This document shows positions 1-4,737 of a stretch of DNA of 6,468 bases, one piece after another. The stretch spans positions 1 to 6,468 of the forward strand of contig JAGVPR010000346.1 of NCBI GenBank assembly GCA_020052115.1. Direction: 5' to 3'. The position numbers were made by a program, and so were the translations under genes. Every line of letters begins with the position of its first letter. Positions within the stretch are counted from its first letter, which is position 1. Under the pieces are notes generated by a model. The model was not told where the DNA came from, did not search any database, and saw only the letters and a list, made by a program, of their open reading frames with translations. Origin of the DNA: Candidatus Eiseniibacteriota bacterium. Its GTDB lineage: Bacteria; Eisenbacteria; RBG-16-71-46; JAGVPR01.

Positions 1-435
1 CGTCTCGACGGTTTCCTTGTCGAGATCCGACAGCAGCTCCCCCGCCACCTTCGCCATCCGGACCTCGGTGTACCGCATCGCCGCGGCCGAGTCGCCGTCG
101 ACCGAACCGAAGTTCCCCTGCCCGTCGATCAGGGGGTACCGCAGCGAGAAGTCCTGCACCATGCGGACGAGGGCGTCGTACACCGCGTTGTCGCCGTGCG
201 GATGATATTTACCGATCACGTCGCCGACGATGCGGGCGGATTTCTTGTACGGCTTGCCGTAGTCGTTCCCCAGCTCGTGCATGGCGAAGAGGATGCGGCG
301 CTGGACGGGTTTCAGGCCGTCGCGGACGTCGGGGAGCGCCCGCCCGACGATCACGCTCATCGCGTAGTCGAGGTAGCTCTGGCGCATCTCGTCCTGGATG
401 GCGCGGGGCTGTGCCTGCTTCTGGAACAGGTCCAT
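1..435 (-). CDS. gyrA: DNA gyrase subunit A, N-terminal part (runs off the left edge)
   Basis: GyrA is the breakage-reunion subunit of DNA gyrase, the A2B2 type II topoisomerase that introduces negative supercoils using ATP. The 145 visible residues cover the start of the winged-helix domain. SYLDYAMSVIVGRALPDVRD lies at residues 20-39, the quinolone-binding segment GKYHPHGDNAVYD at 75-87, and AAMRYTE, with the DNA-cleaving tyrosine Y122, at 118-124. Numbering is identical to E. coli GyrA. The Y122 context (DGDSAAAMRYTE) and AVYD favour GyrA over ParC. The start is the ATG at 433-435, preceded by AAGGAG at 449-454, a rather long 13-nt spacing. E. coli Ser83 is Asn here, while Asp87 is kept. 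The gene lies downstream of the isomerase/dynamin chimera on the same strand, 133 nt away, behind its own likely promoter. The rest of the protein is outside the window. Confidence 0.96.
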   Translation of the reverse strand, partial: MDLFQKQAQPRAIQDEMRQSYLDYAMSVIVGRALPDVRDGLKPVQRRILFAMHELGNDYGKPYKKSARIVGDVIGKYHPHGDNAVYDALVRMVQDFSLRYPLIDGQGNFGSVDGDSAAAMRYTEVRMAKVAGELLSDLDKETVET

Positions 436-511
436 GGGGGTTCGGGTGCTCCTTCGAAGGATCCGGATCGACGCGGCCGGAACGCCGCCTCACGCTTTTC
501 GGAAACGCATT

Positions 512-562
512 ATTCTACCATAGATCAAGGGAAGGGCGTATCAATGAAAGCATAATAAATAC
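512..562 (-). promoter_or_regulatory. Probable gyrA promoter with AT-rich upstream element
   Basis: Read on the minus strand, this is an AT-rich patch in a GC-rich window. An extended -10 (TGG-TAGAAT) lies at 512-520, with the hexamer at 512-517. TTGATA, a good -35 match, lies at 539-544. The spacing from TTGATA to TAGAAT is 21 nt, too long for a sigma70 promoter. TTGATA fits better with an overlapping TATGGT at 517-522 (16 nt), while TAGAAT can work as an extended -10. An A/T-rich stretch at about 545-562 could act as an UP element. Initiation near 505 would leave a leader of about 70 nt before the gyrA ATG. No terminator is visible between the upstream gene and gyrA, so some readthrough is likely. 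Confidence 0.5.
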
Positions 563-568
563 GATCGG

Positions 569-1903
569 TTACGGAAGGATTTCGCCGCCGCCCGATACCC
601 CGGATTCGAGGCCGTCAAGCTCCGCGAGCGCGGCCCGGACCTCCTCGCCCCGATTCCCCGCGTCGGCTTCGCCGACCAGCCCTGCGATCGTCTCGACCTC
701 ACGCTCGAGAAACGCCGTCGCGTCCCGGAACAGACCATCGATCGAGGCGCCCATGGCGTCGGCCCACTGGCCCCCCACGCGGGAGAGGTTCTTCTCGACC
801 TCCCACGGGATCCTGCGCAGGAAATGCCTGCGGACCAGAGGCCGGAAGATCCGCATCGGGATGAGGAACCAGATCAGCTCGAAGTAGGTGTCGAACGTTG
901 GGGAGAGCCGGACGTCGGGGTGGGCCGGCTCTTCGACCTGCGGATCGAATCGGGCCCCTTCGAAACGGATCCCGAGGGCGCGCTCGATCTCCCTCGCCAG
1001 CCGGTCCACGAAGGCCCGCACCGACCGCTCGACGCTCGCCTGCGCCCTGAAGAGAAAACCCGCCAGGTGCCCCTCCCCGTGCAGCGAGACAGCCCCCATC
1101 TCCTCCATCATCGCGTCGGCGAGCCACCCCTCGAACTCCCGGGTCACCCGTCCGAGGTGCCCCTTCCATCCCGCCATCGCCTCCCGGAGATTCGCGGTCA
1201 CCCTCCCCGCCACTTCACCATGGTAGGCGTGAAACCGCTCGTCCGCCGCGGTTCGGACCTCGGCCTTGAGGTGGTTGCAGAGAAGCCGGAGCTCCCCCTT
1301 AACGGAGCCGAAGCCGCGCCGCTCGCGCGCGAGCGCCTCGAGCGGCGTGCCGGGATCGGTGATGGCGACGAACCGGCGCCCGGGCTTCCCGGACGCGCGG
1401 GCTTCTCTCCCCCAGAAGTAGCGAAAGCCCGACAGCGTCTCGATCGTCGTGCCGGACTTGCTCGAAACGAGATAGAGCGTGGCTCCCGGAGCGAGCTTGG
1501 CCTCGAGGTCGCGGAGGGCGCGCGGGTGCGTGGTGTCGAAGACTTCGAGCGACGGGAAGCCGGCGGCGTTTCCCAGCGTGCGCTGGAGCACCTCCGGCGC
1601 GAGGCTCGATCCGCCCATGCCGAGAAGGACGACGCGGCCGATGCCTTCGGCGCGCACTTCATCCGCGAAGCGGCGAAGCTCCTCGATCCGCCCCGCCATC
1701 CTCTCCGGAAGGTCGAGCCAGCCGAGGCGGTTCTCGATCTCCGGCACGGGTTCGGCCGACCAGAGCTTGTGGTCGTGGCGCCAGAGGCGTTCGGAGAACC
1801 GTGCGGCGCGCCAGGCGTCGAGGCGCGCGCGGACCGCGTAGAGGAGGGGCCGGGGACCCGACAGCCTCGTTCCTTGAACGTTCCACACGCCGCGCTCGGG
1901 CAT
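569..1903 (-). CDS. Chimeric protein: glucose-6-phosphate isomerase N-terminal half joined to a dynamin-like C-terminal half
   Basis: The protein has 444 residues. Residues 1-198 resemble the phosphoglucose isomerase part of transaldolase/isomerase proteins: RLWRHDHKLW at 39-48, NRLGWLDLPERM at 58-69, LLGMGGSSLAPEV at 93-105 and the sugar-phosphate loop SKSGTTIET at 148-156. Homology stops after AITDPGTPLEALARER (180-195). The GGR[FY]S signature and the later catalytic Glu, His and Lys motifs of the isomerase are absent. Residues from about 200 on are charged, helical sequence with a hydrophobic segment FELIWFLIPMRIF (341-353), then RPLVRRHFL and IPWEVEKNLSR (365-375), resembling the stalk/paddle end of bacterial dynamin-like GTPases. 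No GTPase P-loop is present. The frame is intact and both parts are GC-rich. The ATG at 1901-1903 is preferred over an in-frame GTG at 1930 because GAGGAGG sits 5 nt upstream of it. Isomerase activity is unlikely. The gene may be a deletion fusion, a degenerate gene or an assembly chimera. I am sure of the first half and moderately sure of the second. Confidence 0.8.
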   Translation of the reverse strand: MPERGVWNVQGTRLSGPRPLLYAVRARLDAWRAARFSERLWRHDHKLWSAEPVPEIENRLGWLDLPERMAGRIEELRRFADEVRAEGIGRVVLLGMGGSSLAPEVLQRTLGNAAGFPSLEVFDTTHPRALRDLEAKLAPGATLYLVSSKSGTTIETLSGFRYFWGREARASGKPGRRFVAITDPGTPLEALARERRGFGSVKGELRLLCNHLKAEVRTAADERFHAYHGEVAGRVTANLREAMAGWKGHLGRVTREFEGWLADAMMEEMGAVSLHGEGHLAGFLFRAQASVERSVRAFVDRLAREIERALGIRFEGARFDPQVEEPAHPDVRLSPTFDTYFELIWFLIPMRIFRPLVRRHFLRRIPWEVEKNLSRVGGQWADAMGASIDGLFRDATAFLEREVETIAGLVGEADAGNRGEEVRAALAELDGLESGVSGGGEILP

Positions 1904-1908
1904 ACGGT

Positions 1909-1915
1909 CCTCCTC
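1909..1915 (-). promoter_or_regulatory. Ribosome binding site that fixes the start of the chimeric gene
   Basis: On the minus strand this reads GAGGAGG, a near-perfect Shine-Dalgarno 5 nt before the ATG at 1903. It lies inside the nine-codon extension that would result from using the upstream GTG at 1930, so the shorter start is preferred. Confidence 0.75.
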
Positions 1916-1957
1916 AGATTCGCCACGCACCCCGCGAGGGGGTCGCAGGGTCCGTCC

Positions 1958-1986
1958 ATTCTACTTGGCCTGCGGTGAATCGGCTA
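1958..1986 (-). promoter_or_regulatory. Possible promoter for the chimeric gene
   Basis: The minus strand has TAGAAT at 1958-1963, the same hexamer as the gyrA -10, and 17 nt upstream TAGCCG at 1981-1986, a poor -35 (3 of 6 matches). A start near 1951 would give a leader of about 48 nt. The -10 is reasonable and the -35 weak, so the call is tentative. It lies back to back with the plus-strand promoter at 2012-2040. Confidence 0.3.
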
Positions 1987-2011
1987 TTGTGCATCCGGCC
2001 GCCCGCCTCGA

Positions 2012-2040
2012 TTGCCGGGCCGAATCCACGGGCGTATAAT
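2012..2040 (+). promoter_or_regulatory. Sigma70-type promoter of the YjbH-like operon
   Basis: TTGCCG at 2012-2017 (4 of 6 matches to TTGACA) is followed after exactly 17 nt by a perfect TATAAT at 2035-2040. Transcription would start near 2047, about 43 nt before the ATG at 2090. This is the best promoter match I found, and it points into the three plus-strand genes that end at the terminator at 4631. Confidence 0.7.
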
Positions 2041-2089
2041 CCAGGGCACGTCATCCGCCCTTCTTCACCCCCGCAAGGTGGCGACGATC

Positions 2090-3403
2090 ATGACTCGGCC
2101 TTTGCCGTCTATCTGCCCGATCCTCATCGGTGCGCTGCGCGCCGTCTCCTTCGCGTGCTTGCTCCTCGTCGCGCCCGCGCCGGGAGCCGCTCGCGGATCC
2201 CCAATCGCCGAGCCGGCTGCGATCGAAGAGAGCGTCACGGACGAGCTGGTCGCGCGCGGGTTCGAAAGCGTCTGCGTGCACGCTTCCCCGGAGCGCGTCA
2301 CCGTCTGGTATGAGAACCGAATCCATCGTTACGAATTGCGGGCGCTTGGTGTCGTCGCGGGGATCGCTTCGGCGCGTGCGGACTCCGCCTCTCTCCTCGA
2401 GATCATCCCCGAGACGCGCGGAGTCGCCTTGATCTCCCTGACCGCGCGATGCGCGGACTGGGGTCGTTTCCTCGACGGGCGCGCGGATGCGCGGTGGTTC
2501 GGCGAACGGCTCGAGATCCGATCTGACGGCGGGCTGTCGGCTTCGCGCCGCGAGCGCGCCGGGCTCGCGGAATCGAACAACTCCCGCTGGAAGGTGGATG
2601 TCGCCGCCCGGCCGCTCCTCGATCTCGAGTTCGGAATCCCCGGCGATCCGTTGCGCCTGAGCGCCTGGGTCGCGCCCGAGGCCACGGTGAGTCCGGCGCG
2701 CGGGATGCTCTTCACCGCGCAGGCGATCATTCGCCTGAGAGACGAGATTGACACCTTCGCGCGTCCCGTGGCCCCTGGACGCACCACCCTCTCTGCGGCC
2801 GGCTGGCTGCCGGGTGCATGCCTCGGGGCGTTGAGCGCCGGATACTTCTCGGACAACCGCTACGGTTTCGCGGGGGAGGCTGGGCGGCTGCTCTTCAACG
2901 GCGCGCTCGAATGCCGCGTGGGAGGAGATTTCTCGGGTTACCTCAAGTTCTCGGAGGGGGTGACGCTTTACTCCTCGATGGCCGCGTGGTCGGCGTTCGC
3001 GGCGCTCACGCATCGCGCGCCGCTCATTGATGTCGAGACGACGGTGACCGCGGGCCGATTCATGCACGGGGATGCAGGCGTCAGGGTGGATGTCGCCCGG
3101 CGCTTCCATGAGACCGAGTTCGGCTTCTTCGGCGTGAACACTGAAACCGATCGGCTCGTTGGCTTTCGCATGAGTCTGCCGTTGCCGGTGGAGCGGAGCG
3201 GGCCGCCGGCGCGGCTGCGCGCCGTGACCGTGCCGGCCTTCCCCTGGGAGTATCGCGAGTCGGTGAGTCTGGCGGGGCTTCGCGTGAAGCTCTATGACAA
3301 CACCGCGCGCTTCCGCAAGGGCCTCTATCCGACGTTCGTGCGCAACAACCTCGAGGATCTCCGGGCGGAGACCGCTGCGAAGCGCGAGGGGGGGGCTTCG
3401 TGA
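2090..3403 (+). CDS. YjbH/GfcD-like outer-membrane protein, corresponding to the C-terminal half of YjbH
   Basis: The 437-residue protein has a Sec signal peptide at about 1-34 (hydrophobic core AVSFACLLLVAPAPGAA). A small domain follows at about 50-145 with alternating hydrophobic residues (RVTVWYENRIHRYELRALG at 69-87, then LISLTARCADWGRFLDG). A barrel-like region at about 166-395 alternates aromatic/hydrophobic and polar residues (GYFSDNRYGF, GDFSGYLKFSEGVTLYSS, FMHGDAGVRVDVARRF, FGFFGVNT, SLPLPVE). The end is a conserved-looking tail with YDNTARFRKGLYPTF. This order matches my recollection of the second half of E. coli YjbH (DUF940), an outer-membrane protein of the yjbEFGH exopolysaccharide operon. 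The start is the ATG at 2090, with AAGGTGG at 2075-2081. An upstream in-frame TTG at 2012 lies in the -35 box and cannot be used from this promoter. The gene overlaps the next one by GTGA, implying translational coupling. The family is fairly sure, and a role in polysaccharide secretion is inferred. Confidence 0.8.
   Translation: MTRPLPSICPILIGALRAVSFACLLLVAPAPGAARGSPIAEPAAIEESVTDELVARGFESVCVHASPERVTVWYENRIHRYELRALGVVAGIASARADSASLLEIIPETRGVALISLTARCADWGRFLDGRADARWFGERLEIRSDGGLSASRRERAGLAESNNSRWKVDVAARPLLDLEFGIPGDPLRLSAWVAPEATVSPARGMLFTAQAIIRLRDEIDTFARPVAPGRTTLSAAGWLPGACLGALSAGYFSDNRYGFAGEAGRLLFNGALECRVGGDFSGYLKFSEGVTLYSSMAAWSAFAALTHRAPLIDVETTVTAGRFMHGDAGVRVDVARRFHETEFGFFGVNTETDRLVGFRMSLPLPVERSGPPARLRAVTVPAFPWEYRESVSLAGLRVKLYDNTARFRKGLYPTFVRNNLEDLRAETAAKREGGAS
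3388..3395 (+). repeat. Eight-G homopolymer at the end of the first YjbH-like gene
   Basis: A run of eight G lies in codons 433-436 of the upstream gene. It also forms part of the GA-GGGGG ribosome binding site for the GTG at 3400. The second gene is in the -1 frame relative to the first. One extra G, or a -1 ribosomal slip here, would therefore join the two frames with no stop codon between. A sequencing or assembly miscount at this tract is equally possible. Confidence 0.6.
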
Positions 3404-4110
3404 AGCCTGCGGCGCTCGTCCTCGGCGTGACAGTGTTCTTCTCGGCAGCCGTCTCGGCCGGCGAGAGCGGGCCTTCCATGGGCGGCATGACCGGGCTGAT
3501 CAACGTCCCGACGGCCGAAGTCCTGCGCGAGGGATCCCTCCATCTCGCGTACCGGTTCGTTGACAAGAAGTGGGCCTATGCGGCCAGGGACGCCAGCAAC
3601 AGCGACGTCTACTCCTTCGCCCTGGGCTTCCTGCCGCGGACCGAGGTCGCCATCCGTGCGACCGTCTTTCCGCAGACCGAGTTTCTCGATGAGTCTCCGA
3701 GCAGCGGACCCCAGGCGGATCGTATGGCAGGCGGTCGAGTCCTCCTCTTCCCCCAGGCGTGGTACCCGGCGGTCGCGATCGGTTTGGACGATCCGCACGG
3801 AAACCGCTACTTCCACTCTCTGTACGCCGTCGCGACACGTGGAATCGCCCATTGCGGAGGCGACTGGAGCGTGAACGCGACGCTCGGGTACGGATTCCGA
3901 GTGTTCGATGCGGAACGCACCGTTCTCGACGGAATGTTCGGCGGCTTGCGGGGAGGCTATGGCAAGAACGCTTCGGTGATGCTAGAATACGATACTGAGA
4001 AATGGAACGCGGGATCGCGGATCGAACTGCCGTTCCACTTCGCCATTCTCGCGGCGCTCCTGGATCTCGATGTCCTCTCGGGCGGAGTCTCCTGGAGCCA
4101 CGGCTTCTGA
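3400..4110 (+). CDS. YjbH/GfcD-like outer-membrane barrel, corresponding to the N-terminal half of YjbH
   Basis: The protein has 236 residues. A clean signal peptide (1-20, cleavage after VSA) is followed by TGLINVPTAEVLREGSLHLA (31-50), the hallmark opening of YjbH-type proteins. Amphipathic strands come next (YSFALGFLPRTEVAIRATVF, GGRVLLFPQAWYPAVAIGLD, WSVNATLGYGFRVF, SVMLEYD). The protein ends in GGVSWSHGF; a C-terminal Phe after alternating residues is the usual recognition signal for barrel insertion by BAM. The start is the GTG at 3400, overlapping the previous stop (GTGA) with a G-rich ribosome binding site just upstream. The protein is about one third the length of E. coli YjbH (about 700 residues) and seems to hold only its first half. 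It probably partners with the preceding protein in the outer membrane. The function, presumably polysaccharide export, is inferred from the family. Confidence 0.83.
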   Translation: MKPAALVLGVTVFFSAAVSAGESGPSMGGMTGLINVPTAEVLREGSLHLAYRFVDKKWAYAARDASNSDVYSFALGFLPRTEVAIRATVFPQTEFLDESPSSGPQADRMAGGRVLLFPQAWYPAVAIGLDDPHGNRYFHSLYAVATRGIAHCGGDWSVNATLGYGFRVFDAERTVLDGMFGGLRGGYGKNASVMLEYDTEKWNAGSRIELPFHFAILAALLDLDVLSGGVSWSHGF

Positions 4111-4194
4111 TGTCTCGATATCTTCCGAGCGACGGCGGGCCTCCGCCGCGTTCAGGCCTTCGGCGATACGAAGTTCACGGCGTTAGCGATGTTC

Positions 4195-4200
4195 GAGGAG
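4195..4200 (+). promoter_or_regulatory. Ribosome binding site that fixes the start of the Cys-rich gene
   Basis: GAGGAG lies 8 nt before the ATG at 4209. The frame is open upstream to about 4002, inside the previous gene, but this site and the signal peptide that begins at 4209 place the start here. Confidence 0.75.
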
Positions 4201-4208
4201 GACGAGAC

Positions 4209-4613
4209 ATGAAGGGAAACAGCTACCTCAGGCATCTTCGGTGGTTCGGATTCGCCCTTCTCCTCGTGTTTGCGATGGCCGCTACGGGGTCGCAGTGCGC
4301 GAAGGTCGAGGATCGCACCACAGCACCCGACGTCTCTTTGTCGCCGTCGAGCGGCGGTGACGGCGAAGATCTCGACCACCACGGGCACGGCGGGTATCGC
4401 GAGTGCATCCGCGATTGCGTATGGCAGGCTCAGCGCGAGCGCGCCCTCGAGCAGATCCGCCACCAGAGAAATCTCAGGCATTGCGGTCACGATCAAGAGT
4501 GCATCCGCCACGAGAACGCGCGGCATCGCGCCGTCATGGAGCAGATAGCGCGGGAAGAGCGTGCGTGCAAGGCCGAGTGCCACCAGCAGGGCGAGGGGCA
4601 CGGGGGCCAGTAG
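4209..4613 (+). CDS. Small secreted Cys/His-rich protein, possible lipoprotein, predicted helical hairpin
   Basis: I do not recognise a family. The 134-residue protein starts with a positively charged segment and a hydrophobic stretch (FGFALLLVFAMAATG, 13-27), so it is exported. C30 (ATGSQC) could be lipidated, but Gln at -1 is not a normal lipobox. A Ser/Pro/Gly/Asp linker and a HHGHGG motif (57-62) follow. The mature part has six cysteines, C66, C70, C92, C98, C120 and C124, spaced CX3C-X21-CX5C-X21-CX3C, a mirror-symmetric pattern. The two 21-residue spacers are rich in Arg, Glu, Gln and His and look helical. Each half carries ECIR and EQI (65-83 and 97-113), suggesting an internal duplication. 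The predicted fold is a disulfide-closed helical hairpin with nested bonds C92-C98, C70-C120 and C66-C124. It sits 98 nt after the YjbH-like pair, before a shared terminator, so a role alongside them in the envelope is plausible. Metal binding by the histidines is conceivable but unproven. Confidence 0.8.
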   Translation: MKGNSYLRHLRWFGFALLLVFAMAATGSQCAKVEDRTTAPDVSLSPSSGGDGEDLDHHGHGGYRECIRDCVWQAQRERALEQIRHQRNLRHCGHDQECIRHENARHRAVMEQIAREERACKAECHQQGEGHGGQ

Positions 4614-4630
4614 AGCCTCAGAGTATCTCC

Positions 4631-4678
4631 AGCGCCGCGGATCTCCGTCGAGGCGGGGATCCGCGGCGCTTCTCTTTT
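4631..4678 (+). terminator. Intrinsic terminator of the plus-strand operon
   Basis: AGCGCCGCGGATC (4631-4643) pairs perfectly with GATCCGCGGCGCT (4658-4670). The stem can extend by four more pairs, one of them G-U, to a 6-nt loop at 4648-4653. TCTCTTTT follows at 4671-4678. It begins 18 nt after the stop codon of the Cys-rich gene. There is no T-run on the other side, so it works mainly for the plus strand. Confidence 0.92.
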
Positions 4679-4737
4679 CAGGCGCGCGGCCGATTGCCGG
4701 GCCGCAGCCCGGGACGCATCATCCGGGCCGCCCCCCA

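Noticed and set aside
1930..1941. Small CCCC-GCGA-GGGG hairpin in the leader of the chimeric gene
   Set aside because: The GNRA loop would exist only in a plus-strand transcript, and a 4-bp G/C stem is common at this composition.
824..1978. 384-codon plus-strand open frame opposite the chimeric gene
   Set aside because: It lies antisense to a gene with clear homology and a strong ribosome binding site. Its translation is Pro/Arg/Glu-rich without motifs, as expected of GC-rich shadow frames.
2051..3109. 352-codon minus-strand open frame opposite the first YjbH-like gene
   Set aside because: Its composition is Arg/Glu/Gly-rich and low in complexity, with no domain. The plus-strand protein has a signal peptide and barrel pattern.
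4133..4148. Hairpin CGGCGG-GCCT-CCGCCG after the second YjbH-like gene
   Set aside because: No T-run follows, so it is not an intrinsic terminator. It may only stabilise or slightly attenuate the operon message.
4002..4208. Upstream in-frame extension of the Cys-rich gene into the preceding gene
   Set aside because: The GAGGAG site and the signal peptide both point to the ATG at 4209.
2010..4704. 13-nt word GATTGCCGGGCCG at both 2010-2022 and 4692-4704
   Set aside because: Its flanks differ. A single pair of GC-rich 13-mers is weak evidence for a repeat element or an attachment site.
4686..4712. Overlapping short hairpins beyond the operon terminator
   Set aside because: There is no T-run on either strand, and they are expected by chance at this GC content. 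They are not a convincing terminator for the TPR gene.
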